64,000 nucleotides of DNA, taken from positions 47,472 through 111,471 of the forward strand of contig CAMWQU010000005.1 in the NCBI GenBank assembly GCA_947176535.1, given 5' to 3'. Below the pieces are notes generated by a model. It saw only the letters and a program-made list of their open reading frames with translations. It made no database searches and was not told the origin of the DNA. Made by a program: the position numbers and the translations under genes. Positions 9,366-18,118 of the stretch are shown in pieces (positions within the stretch are counted from its first letter, which is position 1; each line of letters begins with the position of its first letter). This DNA comes from an uncultured Prevotellaceae bacterium (GTDB lineage Bacteria; Bacteroidota; Bacteroidia; Bacteroidales; Bacteroidaceae).

Positions 9366-9713
9366 ATGCCACTGAACCCCAATAAAAATCTTAAGAAATA
9401 CTTCTCCATTGGCGAGGTGGCGGAGATGTTTGGCGTGACGGAGACGCTGTTACGCTATTGGGAGAAGGAATTTCCGTCGATACAGCCCCGGAAAACGGGT
9501 CGCAATGTCCGTCAGTATTCACAGGCGGATATTGACGAGATACGTGTCATTCACAACATGGTGAAAGTGCGGGGGATGAAATTGTCCGCCGCCCGTGAGG
9601 CCATTGCGAAAAATCATAGCAAGGAGGATGTCACAACCGACCTCATTGACCGGCTTCAATCTATACGGGAAGAATTGCTCGGTTTGAAAAAAGAGCTGGA
9701 CGGGATTGTATAA
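9366..9713 (+). CDS. MerR-family transcriptional regulator
   Basis: This 115-residue DNA-binding protein has a MerR-type winged helix at about residues 11-80: 'YFSIGEVAEMFGV', then 'LLRYWEKEFP', 'RQYSQADIDEI' and 'KVRGMKLSAAREAI'. A short C-terminal helix for dimerisation follows. No cysteine cluster or large effector domain is present, so it is not an obvious metal sensor. Short MerR proteins of this kind, often divergent from alaS or next to peptidase genes, are usual in Bacteroidales; their targets are not known to me. The terminator stem overlaps the last codons. Confidence 0.9.
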   Translation: MPLNPNKNLKKYFSIGEVAEMFGVTETLLRYWEKEFPSIQPRKTGRNVRQYSQADIDEIRVIHNMVKVRGMKLSAAREAIAKNHSKEDVTTDLIDRLQSIREELLGLKKELDGIV

Positions 9714-9731
9714 CATCCGTCCGGCTCTTTT
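9689..9731 (+). terminator. intrinsic terminator overlapping the MerR gene end
   Basis: A 15-bp stem (AAAAGAGCTGGACGG / CCGTCCGGCTCTTTT, one G-U pair) with a 13-base loop is followed by a T-rich tract. The left arm lies inside the coding sequence. Confidence 0.8.
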
Positions 9732-9780
9732 CTTTTGCGAATCCCCACCGTTTTCGCCTCCTGCCCTTAGGAGGACTTTA

Positions 9781-9846
9781 TTATTCGGAGGCGACCGGTT
9801 AATTATTCGCTCACCTTTGAATAATTAACCGGTCGCCTCCGAATAA
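9781..9846. repeat. perfect 28-bp inverted repeat, dispersed palindrome family
   Basis: The arms at 9781-9808 and 9819-9846 are exact reverse complements, with a 10-base loop GCTCACCTTT. It sits between the convergent 3' ends of the MerR gene and rel, so it may act as a bidirectional transcription stop. Parts of it recur at 40439-40520. Confidence 0.85.
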
Positions 9847-9913
9847 ACTCGACTTCCCCGCTGCGCCGCCTCTCCAATAGGGGGCCGGAGGAGAGTTTTA
9901 TGGACGTCCGGGA

Positions 9914-12193
9914 CTATGAAATGCGCGTCACCAACTTGATTTCTTCCACCCGCTTCAGGTTGCGGCAGATGGTGCGCACGTCTTCCACGTCGTGCACCTC
10001 CAGATTGACTTCGGCCTGGAAGATGCCGTTGTTGGCTTCCACGTGGAGTTTGTGCATATTCACATTCAACTGTTGCGACAGGATGCCGGCAATCTGGTAG
10101 AGCACTCCCATGTGGTCTATGCCCTCGATGCGTATCGTGACGGGGAAGTACAGCCGCTTGTGCGTGTCCCATGTCGCTGCCAGAATGTGATTGCCGTCTG
10201 TCGTTTTCAGACGGTTGGCCACCGGGCAGTTGCGTTTGTGGATGGTAATGCGGTTCTTGTCATCGTAATATCCCAGTACATCGTCGCCGGGAATGGGGTG
10301 GCAGCACGGGCCTATGATGTAGTGGGCAATGGTTTCCTCGTTGAGGACGAGCGTCTTCTTGCGGTCTATTTTCGTCAAAGGCGTCGGGTGAATGATAAGA
10401 TTCTCCGCTTCGTTGTTCCGCGTGAAGAACTTCAGGTAGCGGCGCCAGTTCTTGGAATCTTTCTTGGAGCGAAGATGAGATAGGTCGGCTTCGCCCGGTA
10501 CGATTTCGCCCCAACCGATGGCTGCATAAAGCTGTTCGCGGTTTTTCAATTGGTGGAAGTTACACAACTTGTCCACGTTCATACTGCTGGGCTCCATGTC
10601 GGCTTTGTGGAAAAAGTCTGTCAGTATCTGTTCGCCCACCTTCTGCTTCTCCCGGTCTTCCCGGCGCAGAAGGGCCTGAATCTTGTTCTTTGCTTTTGCC
10701 GTTGTGGTGAAGTTGAGCCATTCGCGCTTCACCTGCGACTCCTTGGAGGTGAGGATTTCTATCTGGTCGCCGCCCTTCAGCTCGTAGTTGAGTGCCACCA
10801 ACGCGTGATTGACTTTTGCACCGATGCAGTGGGTGCCGACGAAAGTGTGTATGGCAAAGGCAAAGTCGAGAACTGTACTGCCGACGGGCATCTTCTTGAC
10901 TTCTCCTTTGGGGGTGAGCACGAAGAGTTCGTTGGAATAGAGGTTCAGTTTGATGGTATCCAGAAAGTCCATGCCGCTGGGTTGCGGGTCGTCGAGAATC
11001 TCCTTGATGGTCTGCAGCCACTTGTCCAGTTCGCTTTCACTCTCTTCCGAGGTCTTTTCGCCATCCTTGTATTTCCAGTGGGCGGCAAATCCCTGCTCGG
11101 CGATTTCGTCCATGCGCTCGCTCCGGATTTGCACCTCTATCCACTTTCCGGCTTTGCTCATAAGCGTGGTGTGTAGGGCCTGATAACCGTTGCTCTTGGG
11201 GTTCTTGAGCCAGTTTCGATAGCGTGTGGGGTGCTCGGTGTAGGGTTGCGAAACGTAGGCGTAGATGCGCATACACTCGGCAATTTCGTCTTTTATATCT
11301 TTGGGCTTGAAGACGATGCGCACGGCAAGAATGTCATACACGTCCTCGAAGGAGACGTGCTTCGTCTGCATCTTCTTCCAGATGGAGTAGGGGCGTTTGA
11401 TGCGCGCCTTGATGGTATAGTCGATGTTGTGCTTGTCCAGTTCGCTCCGGATGGGGCCAATAAAGTCCGTGTAGATGTTTTGCAGGTTGTTGTCCATCTC
11501 CTCCAGCCGTTGCTTGATGAGGCTGTACTCTTCCGGATGCTCGTGGCAGAAACTGAGGTCTTCCAGTTCCTCCTTGATTTTGTTTAAGCCTAACCGGTAA
11601 GCCAGGGGAGCGTAGATGTATAACGTCTCGCCTGCAATCTTGTATCGCTTGTTGGGCAACTGGCTGCCCAGGGTGCGCATATTGTGCAGACGGTCGGAGA
11701 TTTTGATGAGTATCACACGGATGTCTTCGCTCATGGTCAGCAGCAGTTTCTTGAAGTTCTCTGCTTGTGCCGAGGCCTTGTCGCCGAATATACCTCCGGA
11801 GATTTTGGTCAGTCCGTCGATGATTTGGGCGATTTTGGGACCGAAAATATTTTGGATGTCCTGTACGGTGTAGTCAGTGTCCTCCACCACGTCGTGGAGC
11901 AGTGCAGCGCAGATGCTGGTGCTGCCCAATCCGATTTCCTCGCTCACGATTTGGGCGACGGCGATGGGGTGCATGATGTAGGGTTCGCCCGACAGACGCT
12001 TGACGCCCTTATGGGCTTGCTTGGCAAAGTTGAATGCTTGGGTAATGAGGTCTACCTTCTTGCGGTGACTGCTTTTCAGGTAGGTGTCCAGTAAGTGCTG
12101 GAACGCCTCGTTCACCATACGCTCATTCTCCTGCTCCGCCTCACTCATTGAGTGCGATAGATTTGCTTGTCCGTGTAAATTCTGTTCGCCCAT
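9914..12193 (-). CDS. rel: RelA/SpoT-family (p)ppGpp synthetase/hydrolase
   Basis: This 759-residue bifunctional-type alarmone enzyme has a hydrolase HD domain with HPIAVA at 75-80 and HDVVEDT at 100-106, so the metal-binding residues look intact. The synthetase domain spans about 235-370 ('KRPYSIWKKM', 'YDILAVRIVF', 'NPKSNGYQALHTT', 'QIRSERMDEIAE'). A TGS domain begins around 415 ('FVLTPKGEVKKMPVG'). A C-terminal ACT domain follows ('GVLYQIAGILSQQLNVN'). It makes and degrades (p)ppGpp in the stringent response. It begins 37 bases after mltD and is probably cotranscribed with it. A second in-frame ATG at residue 16 is a possible start. Confidence 0.95.
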   Translation of the reverse strand: MGEQNLHGQANLSHSMSEAEQENERMVNEAFQHLLDTYLKSSHRKKVDLITQAFNFAKQAHKGVKRLSGEPYIMHPIAVAQIVSEEIGLGSTSICAALLHDVVEDTDYTVQDIQNIFGPKIAQIIDGLTKISGGIFGDKASAQAENFKKLLLTMSEDIRVILIKISDRLHNMRTLGSQLPNKRYKIAGETLYIYAPLAYRLGLNKIKEELEDLSFCHEHPEEYSLIKQRLEEMDNNLQNIYTDFIGPIRSELDKHNIDYTIKARIKRPYSIWKKMQTKHVSFEDVYDILAVRIVFKPKDIKDEIAECMRIYAYVSQPYTEHPTRYRNWLKNPKSNGYQALHTTLMSKAGKWIEVQIRSERMDEIAEQGFAAHWKYKDGEKTSEESESELDKWLQTIKEILDDPQPSGMDFLDTIKLNLYSNELFVLTPKGEVKKMPVGSTVLDFAFAIHTFVGTHCIGAKVNHALVALNYELKGGDQIEILTSKESQVKREWLNFTTTAKAKNKIQALLRREDREKQKVGEQILTDFFHKADMEPSSMNVDKLCNFHQLKNREQLYAAIGWGEIVPGEADLSHLRSKKDSKNWRRYLKFFTRNNEAENLIIHPTPLTKIDRKKTLVLNEETIAHYIIGPCCHPIPGDDVLGYYDDKNRITIHKRNCPVANRLKTTDGNHILAATWDTHKRLYFPVTIRIEGIDHMGVLYQIAGILSQQLNVNMHKLHVEANNGIFQAEVNLEVHDVEDVRTICRNLKRVEEIKLVTRIS

Positions 12194-12230
12194 GGTCTCA
12201 ATCTCTATGTTCTGACGTACCTTTTGCCTC

Positions 12231-13520
12231 TTACTTTACTCTCAGTTTCTGTCCGGCCCGTATGTTCGTGTTCCGGAGACCGTTGAGTTTCTGCAAAGCA
12301 CTCACCGTCGTGTGGTTTCTGCGGGCAATGGCTGCGAGGTTATCTCCCTGCCGTATGGTAATGGTTTTTCTGCCGGCCCGGCTTGAGTTTGCTTTCTTGG
12401 TTGTGGCCCCGTCGCTGACGGCTACCTCTTTTTCTTTCTTGCTGAACAGTTCGTCGGCGCGATGGTTGTAGACGGAATCTCCCGCCTCGATGAATGCACT
12501 GATAGCTTCGGGCGACATGCGTAACGATAACGGGCGTGCATCTCCCGGCACCAGCGTCGTCCGGTATTGCGGATTTAGGGCTTTCAACTCATCCATGCCG
12601 ATGCCGCATAGTTCGTTTATCTGCTCCAGACGAACGTCCCGGGAGACCATAATCGTGTCGGTTCCGGCCGGAAGTTGTGCCTTGATGGGGCATATATTAT
12701 GCTCGCAATAATAATTCATGATGTAATTGGCTGCGATGAAAGCCGGAACATAACCTCGGGTTTCTGCCGGCAGGTAGGGATAAATCGTCCAATAATCTTT
12801 CGCACCTCCCGCCCGTTTGATGGCTTTCGACACATTCTGCGGCCCGCAGTTATAAGAGGCGATGGCCAGTGTCCAGTCGCCGAAGATGTCATATAAGTCT
12901 TTCAGATAGCGGGCGGCGGCGTAGGATGACTTGATGGGGTCGCGTCGCTCGTCGATGAGGCTGGTTATCTCCAGTCCGTATTGTTTGCCTGTCGCGGGCA
13001 TGAACTGCCATAGGCCTGCCGCACCCACGCGACTGGTGGCACCCGGATTCAGCGCACTCTCTATGACGGGCAGATATTTCAGTTCCAACGGAAGTTGATA
13101 ACTCTCCAAAGCCTCCTCGAACAATGGGAAGTAGAAATTGCCGGCTCCGAGCATAATGGAGACGGAGCGTCTCAAACGTCCGCTATATTGGTCGATGAAT
13201 TTGCGCACGACCTCGTTGTAAGGCATATCAATGACATTGGGCAGATGGCTTAAACGGGTAATGTATTCCTCTTTGGAGTAAACGGGATTCTCTCCGTTTC
13301 CCTCGCATGTACCGTCGAAAATCAGATAGTTCTTGACGTTCCATTCCCTGAGGAGGCTATCCAGTTCGTAACTTTTCATACCTTCGGGAAGCCCTATCTC
13401 CTCCTCCTGCTCTGTGATGTTGTCCTGACCGGTGTTTCTGTTCTCTTCGTTCTGCGCATAGCCTGTCAGTGAGGTACAGATGAGGCTTAGCCCGACGATA
13501 ATATGTCTTTTGATGTTCAT
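12231..13520 (-). CDS. mltD: LysM-containing lytic transglycosylase (MltD-like)
   Basis: This 429-residue exported peptidoglycan-cleaving enzyme has a signal peptide at about residues 1-22 ('HIIVGLSLICTSLTGYA'). A transglycosylase SLT domain follows at about 140-270: the catalytic Glu is E154 in 'PVIESALNPG', and the Slt motifs 'GAAGLWQFMPATGK' and 'AIASYNCGP' are present. One LysM peptidoglycan-binding repeat lies at about 383-428 ('ITIRQGDNLAAIARR'). E. coli MltD usually has two or more LysM repeats. Its neighbours are rel downstream and the DUF5683/parB/parA genes upstream, all on the same strand. Confidence 0.92.
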   Translation of the reverse strand: MNIKRHIIVGLSLICTSLTGYAQNEENRNTGQDNITEQEEEIGLPEGMKSYELDSLLREWNVKNYLIFDGTCEGNGENPVYSKEEYITRLSHLPNVIDMPYNEVVRKFIDQYSGRLRRSVSIMLGAGNFYFPLFEEALESYQLPLELKYLPVIESALNPGATSRVGAAGLWQFMPATGKQYGLEITSLIDERRDPIKSSYAAARYLKDLYDIFGDWTLAIASYNCGPQNVSKAIKRAGGAKDYWTIYPYLPAETRGYVPAFIAANYIMNYYCEHNICPIKAQLPAGTDTIMVSRDVRLEQINELCGIGMDELKALNPQYRTTLVPGDARPLSLRMSPEAISAFIEAGDSVYNHRADELFSKKEKEVAVSDGATTKKANSSRAGRKTITIRQGDNLAAIARRNHTTVSALQKLNGLRNTNIRAGQKLRVK

Positions 13521-13554
13521 TCTTTCTTATCCTCTCTAAATAAATAGTATAATG

Positions 13555-14289
13555 TCAGAAATTCAGACGGCATGATAGGCCGTAAGCGTTTTGTTTTTGT
13601 GTGTTCATGGCGGATATACCTGTATTGATGACAGCCGGTTCCAGTCGGATGCTCAGGTCGGGGCTGATGTCGAAAGTAGACAATTCGGCATCGACATAAG
13701 CGTCGATAATGGAAATCAGGTACACTCCGGCAAAAGCAAAAATACTGAGGTCGCGATACTTCCTGAAGTGATCCTTCTTGTTTTTGAAAATCGTCTTGAA
13801 GCGTTCCTCCTTGCCCGTTATATCGTACCCCATGGGCAACATTCCTTCGTAGCTTTTGGTATTAGGGTCGTCGTCCATGATGTCGAGGTAAGCCTGGGAG
13901 TAATCCCTGAGCATCTGGTTGTTCCATGTCAGTGCATAGGTACATCCTAAGAAGCCGCCGTACACGATGGGAAGTTTCCAGTATTTGCGGTTATATATCT
14001 GTCCGCCGCCCGGAAACACCAACGCCAGCCACATTGACCGGATGGGATCCGGCTTGAATTGTCGCTTGTCGTGTATCTTCGTTATCCGTTTTAGCAGACT
14101 GTCGGCGATGGCGGTACTCAGCGTGTCTTCGTCTTCTGTCATGACGGAATCGCCGGGGAAAGCATTGATTTCGGACACAAGGGTATCCTGTTCCGAATAC
14201 TCCTCCACTTGTGCTGAAATGCTGTCAAACCGGATTACCATGAGCAGCAGGACGAGCCATTTCCCGTATGTCGCTCCCAGTGCTCTCAA
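13555..14289 (-). CDS. DUF5683 membrane-associated protein
   Basis: This 244-residue protein has an N-terminal hydrophobic export signal, the 'PGGGQIYNRKYWK' segment diagnostic of DUF5683, and one or two further hydrophobic stretches. It ends 'GLSCRLNF', compatible with an outer-membrane strand. It sits just downstream of parB, which is its usual place in Bacteroidales. The only start that keeps the signal peptide is TTG at 14289, which overlaps the parB stop (TTGA), so translation is probably coupled; the first ATG is 16 codons later. Function is unknown; the envelope location is an inference. Confidence 0.8.
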   Translation of the reverse strand: MRALGATYGKWLVLLLMVIRFDSISAQVEEYSEQDTLVSEINAFPGDSVMTEDEDTLSTAIADSLLKRITKIHDKRQFKPDPIRSMWLALVFPGGGQIYNRKYWKLPIVYGGFLGCTYALTWNNQMLRDYSQAYLDIMDDDPNTKSYEGMLPMGYDITGKEERFKTIFKNKKDHFRKYRDLSIFAFAGVYLISIIDAYVDAELSTFDISPDLSIRLEPAVINTGISAMNTQKQNAYGLSCRLNF

Positions 14290-15179
14290 TGCTTCAGCCT
14301 GTCAAATATATCTATGATACGTTCCAGTTCCTTCTCGTTAGCAAAGGGAATCGTAATCTTTCCCTTGCCTTTTTCGCTGCAGGTTAGTTGTACTTTGGTC
14401 TGAAAGAATCCCGACAATGCAGCTTTCAGGTCGTTGTAGACGGGCGATGCCTGTGTGCTTTTCCCTTTAATCTTCTTGCCTTCCGTTACGACCGTTCCGC
14501 CCTGTGACAGTTCTTTCACCATTTCTTCCACCCGTCGCACGCTGAGGTTGCCCTGTTGCAGTTCCTCGTACACTTTGAGTTGCAGCGTAGGGTCGTCCAG
14601 TGCCAGCAGTGCCCGGGCGTGCCCCATATCTATGGTGCGGTTTTTCAGTCCCATCTGTATAGTGGCGGGCAACTTCAGCAATCGCAGATAATTGGTGACG
14701 GTGGAGCGGTTCTTTCCCACACGTTCGCTCAGCCTTTCCTGCGTCAGTCCGTACTGTTCTATCAACTGTTGATAAGCCAGAGCTATTTCCATGGAATTAA
14801 GGTTCTCGCGCTGGATGTTCTCCACGAGGGCCATTTCCATCATGTTTTCATCATCTACGGTGCGGATGTATGCCGGTATGGTGGCCAGTCCGGCCATTTG
14901 GCTTGCTCTCCAACGGCGTTCGCCGGCGATGATGACGAACGTGCCGTCTCCCATGTCGCGCACCGTGATGGGTTGTATGATACCAATCTCCCGTATGCTG
15001 TCGGCCAGTTCCCTCAGTGCATTCTCGTCAAATTCCCGTCGCGGCTGATTGGGGTTAGCCTTGATGGCGGTGATGCTCACCTCGTTGATGCTTGACGAAC
15101 CGCTGGTGTGCACCTCGTCCGTGCGCATCAGCACGTCCAGTCCCCGTCCCAGTGCGGGATATTTCTTATGTACTGCCAT
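14286..15179 (-). CDS. parB: chromosome partitioning protein ParB/Spo0J
   Basis: This 297-residue centromere-binding CTPase has ParB/Srx-type N-domain text 'NPNQPRREF' and 'GERRWRAS' (residues 86-93, the CTP/arginine-rich box). A helix-turn-helix DNA-binding domain lies at about 145-170 ('LTQERLSERVGKNRSTVTNYL'), and a C-terminal dimerisation segment ends 'IDIFDRLKH'. It loads on parS sites and works with ParA in origin segregation. It follows parA by 17 bases. No strict parS consensus was found in the window. Confidence 0.96.
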   Translation of the reverse strand: MAVHKKYPALGRGLDVLMRTDEVHTSGSSSINEVSITAIKANPNQPRREFDENALRELADSIREIGIIQPITVRDMGDGTFVIIAGERRWRASQMAGLATIPAYIRTVDDENMMEMALVENIQRENLNSMEIALAYQQLIEQYGLTQERLSERVGKNRSTVTNYLRLLKLPATIQMGLKNRTIDMGHARALLALDDPTLQLKVYEELQQGNLSVRRVEEMVKELSQGGTVVTEGKKIKGKSTQASPVYNDLKAALSGFFQTKVQLTCSEKGKGKITIPFANEKELERIIDIFDRLKH

Positions 15180-15196
15180 ATATTTTCAAATTCCTG

Positions 15197-15961
15197 TTAT
15201 CCGTTCTTCTTTACCACCTCATTCGCCAGCGCCAGATAATCGCGTGCGCCGGTAGAGTCTGCGTCATAGAGAATGACGGGCATTCCGTGTCCGGGAGCCT
15301 CGCCTAACTTCACGTTACGCTGGATTACGGTCTTGAACACCAGTTCCTGGAAGTGGCGTTTTACCTCATCATACACCTGATTGGCCAGACGCAACCGCTT
15401 GTCATACATCGTCAGCAGGAACCCTTCGATTTCCAGTGCCGGGTTCAACTTCACCTTGATGATGCGTATGGTATTCAGCAGTTTGCTCAGACCTTCCAAA
15501 GCGAAGTATTCGCATTGTACGGGAATGATGACGCTGTCGGCTGCCGTCAGTGCGTTTACGGTGATAAGTCCCAAAGAGGGCGAGCAGTCGATAAGGATGT
15601 AGTCATACTCATCCCGTATGGGGGCGAGCATCTCTTTTACCACCTTTTCGCGGTTCTGCACCTGTAGCATACCCACCTCGGCACCCACAAGGTCGATGTG
15701 CGAGGGGATGATGTCAAGTCCGTCGATGTCCGTTGTGTATATAGCTTCGCGGATGTCGATTTTGTCGATGAGACAGTTGTAAAACGAGGCGTCGATTTGT
15801 GAGATATCCACGCCGAGGCCCGAAGAGGCGTTGGCCTGTGGGTCCGCATCGATAAGGAGAACTTTTTTCTCCAGTGTCGCCAGCGACGCGGCAAGGTTCA
15901 TGCTTGTCGTGGTTTTTCCCACACCACCTTTCTGATTGGCTAAAGCAATAATTTTGGCCAT
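15197..15961 (-). CDS. parA: chromosome partitioning ATPase ParA/Soj
   Basis: This 254-residue deviant Walker-type ATPase has KGGVGKTT at residues 11-18 (with the signature lysine), 'LLIDADPQANASSG' as Walker A', and 'YILIDCSPSLGLIT' as Walker B. It drives ParB-parS segregation. It is the first gene of parA-parB-DUF5683, with a TATATTTG -7 box 28 bases upstream. It is divergent from surE. Confidence 0.97.
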   Translation of the reverse strand: MAKIIALANQKGGVGKTTTSMNLAASLATLEKKVLLIDADPQANASSGLGVDISQIDASFYNCLIDKIDIREAIYTTDIDGLDIIPSHIDLVGAEVGMLQVQNREKVVKEMLAPIRDEYDYILIDCSPSLGLITVNALTAADSVIIPVQCEYFALEGLSKLLNTIRIIKVKLNPALEIEGFLLTMYDKRLRLANQVYDEVKRHFQELVFKTVIQRNVKLGEAPGHGMPVILYDADSTGARDYLALANEVVKKNG

Positions 15962-15988
15962 AATTCCACTCGTTATTATTATTCCTTA

Positions 15989-15996
15989 CAAATATA
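15989..15996 (-). promoter_or_regulatory. -7 box of the parA promoter
   Basis: On the minus strand this reads TATATTTG, followed by a purine-rich leader with AAGGAATAA before the parA ATG. Confidence 0.6.
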
Positions 15997-16015
15997 CGCT
16001 TTTTTGTCCGAACTC

Positions 16016-16078
16016 TCCTTATATTATAAGGAAAGAATGCTAAATGTGTTGATAACTTACCCTTTTTGTTGATAACTT
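16016..16078. promoter_or_regulatory. palindrome and 20-bp direct repeat between parA and surE
   Basis: A 17-base palindrome (TCCTTATA-T-TATAAGGA, 16016-16032) is followed by two copies of TGTTGATAACTT at 16047 and 16067. TGTTGATAA is one base from a DnaA-box core (TGTGGATAA). The surE -7 box TATTTTTG is at 16092-16099. This may be a regulatory site for the divergent genes. Confidence 0.45.
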
Positions 16079-16131
16079 GACCTTTTTTTCTTATTTTTGT
16101 GTGCGAAAAACGTTATAGTGCATTGCATTCC

Positions 16132-16893
16132 ATGAATAAGAAACTCATATTGATAACGAACGACGATGGTGTGGAAGCCCAAGGCATTCAGGTTCTGATG
16201 GAAGAAATGTCCCGTTTGGGTGAAGTCATTGTTGTCGCTCCCGATTCGGCCCGTTCCGGAGCCGCTTGCGGAATCACTTCCACGCGTCCTGTTTCGTTGC
16301 GCTCGCTCGGTCGGCGTGGAGACGTATCGGTTTATGCCTGTTCGGGTACGCCGGTGGACTGTGTGAAGTTAGCGCTGGAGCAAGTCTGTCCCCGCCGCCC
16401 CGACCTCATTGTCAGTGGTATCAATCATGGCGACAACGCCTCCTGCAGCATCCATTACAGCGGCACGATGGGAGCCGTCATCGAGGGTTGCCTCAAGGCC
16501 ATCCCGTCCATCGGGTACAGTTTGCGTACCCTCAGCCACCAATGCGATTTCTCCCCCTATACGTCAGAGTTGAGCCGTATAGCCTCCTTTGTGCTTGAGA
16601 ACGGACTGCCTCAGGATGTCTGCCTCAATGTCAATTTCCCTGAGGTCGCCTCCCTTGCGGGTTCCCGCGTCTGCCGTATGGCCCGTGGCATCTGGCAGCA
16701 CGAGTGGGTGCCGGCCCACAATCCCCGTGGCATGGAAACCTACTGGCTCACGGGCCGGTTCTCCAACCTCGAACCCGAAGCTAATGACACCGATTATTGG
16801 GCTCTCGACCACGGCTACGCCGCAATTACCCCCATCCATGTCGATATGACGGCCTACGAAACCCTCTCCCGGTTGCAGTCTCTGGCCCGATAA
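16132..16893 (+). CDS. surE: 5'/3'-nucleotidase SurE
   Basis: This 253-residue metal-dependent nucleoside monophosphatase has the metal-binding NDDG at residues 10-13 and the SurE motifs 'APDSARSGA', 'CSGTPVDCV' and 'VSGINHGDN' followed by 'YSGTMGA'. I chose ATG 16132; the frame is open 33 bases further upstream but without a better start. It is followed closely by lpxB, an arrangement common in Bacteroidales. It acts in the cytoplasm on 5'-/3'-nucleotides and probably in stationary-phase survival. Confidence 0.95.
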   Translation: MNKKLILITNDDGVEAQGIQVLMEEMSRLGEVIVVAPDSARSGAACGITSTRPVSLRSLGRRGDVSVYACSGTPVDCVKLALEQVCPRRPDLIVSGINHGDNASCSIHYSGTMGAVIEGCLKAIPSIGYSLRTLSHQCDFSPYTSELSRIASFVLENGLPQDVCLNVNFPEVASLAGSRVCRMARGIWQHEWVPAHNPRGMETYWLTGRFSNLEPEANDTDYWALDHGYAAITPIHVDMTAYETLSRLQSLAR

Positions 16894-16921
16894 TCCGTTA
16901 TTCCCTCATCCCCGATTCGCT

Positions 16922-18067
16922 ATGAAATACTATCTTGTAGCCGGTGAAGCCAGTGGTGACCTCCACGCCTCCCACCTCATGCACGCCCTCCGCGAATACG
17001 ATTCCGATGCCTCTTTCCGCTGCATCGGCGGCGATATGATGCAGGCGCAGCAGGCCACACTTGTCCGTCACTACCGCGAATTGGCTTACATGGGCATTGT
17101 TCCCGTCCTCACCCACCTTCCCAAAATTATGCGGGGTATGCGGGAGTGCCGGCGCGATGTTCTCGACTGGAATCCCGATGCACTTATTTTGGTAGACTAT
17201 CCGGGATTCAACCTCTCGTTGGGTAAGTACATCAAGCGCAAAGCCCCCCACATTAAGATTTTTTATTACATCTCCCCCAAGATATGGGCATGGAAGGAAT
17301 GGCGCATCCGCGATATCCGCCTCAGTGTTGATCGCCTGTTCTCCATTCTTCCTTTTGAGGTTGATTATTTCCGTCGCCGCCATCAGTACGACATTGACTA
17401 TGTGGGCAATCCCACTCGTGACGAAGTACAGCTCTACGAAGACTCCTATCCGGCAAGTTTCAGCCGTTTCATCGAGGAAAATGCTCTGCCCTGCAAACCC
17501 GTGATTGCCATTCTTGCCGGCAGTCGTCGTCAGGAAATCAAGGACAACCTCTCGCGTATGCTTCGCGCTGCCGCTCCGTTTTCCGACTATTACCAGCTTG
17601 TTGTTGCCGGTGCTCCGGGCATCGACCGGGCTTTCTATTACGACATTACCCGGCACCATTCCTCCGTGCGTGTGCTTTACGGGCAGACCTACCGCCTGCT
17701 TCAGCATAGTACGGCCGCCTTGGTCACCAGTGGCACGGCCACGCTGGAGACAGCCCTGTTCCGCGTCCCGCAGGTGGTGTGCTATTACCTTAACTTTGGC
17801 AAACTTTTCAGCTTTTTGCGTCGCCGCGTGATAAAAGTTCCTTACATTTCGTTGGTGAATCTTATCGCCGATAAGGAAGTCGTGCCGGAGCTTGTTGCCG
17901 ACGAGATGACGGTGGAGCGTGTCCGTCAGCAGCTCGCCGCCATTCTGCCGGACGGCCCTTCCCGCGCCCCGATGTTTGAGGGCTACGAGGAAGTCATGCG
18001 CCGTCTGGGTGAGCCCGGTGCCCCCCAGCGGGCGGCAGAGCGAATGATTGCCCTGCTTCGGGAATAG
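16922..18067 (+). CDS. lpxB: lipid-A-disaccharide synthase
   Basis: This 381-residue GT19 enzyme joins UDP-2,3-diacylglucosamine and lipid X to make the lipid A disaccharide. Seen in the sequence: 'YLVAGEASGDLHASHL' at the N-terminus, 'YYISPKIWAWKEWRI' in the middle, 'FEVDYFRR', then 'ILAGSRRQEIKDNL' and 'TSGTATLETALF' in the donor domain. It is a peripheral inner-membrane protein of the Raetz pathway; lpxK of the same pathway is at 60642. It starts 28 bases after surE. Confidence 0.96.
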   Translation: MKYYLVAGEASGDLHASHLMHALREYDSDASFRCIGGDMMQAQQATLVRHYRELAYMGIVPVLTHLPKIMRGMRECRRDVLDWNPDALILVDYPGFNLSLGKYIKRKAPHIKIFYYISPKIWAWKEWRIRDIRLSVDRLFSILPFEVDYFRRRHQYDIDYVGNPTRDEVQLYEDSYPASFSRFIEENALPCKPVIAILAGSRRQEIKDNLSRMLRAAAPFSDYYQLVVAGAPGIDRAFYYDITRHHSSVRVLYGQTYRLLQHSTAALVTSGTATLETALFRVPQVVCYYLNFGKLFSFLRRRVIKVPYISLVNLIADKEVVPELVADEMTVERVRQQLAAILPDGPSRAPMFEGYEEVMRRLGEPGAPQRAAERMIALLRE

Positions 18068-18118
18068 AGAGAAGAAAATACAGAATTGTTTAACGTTATA
18101 AACTTTACTTTATAGGCT

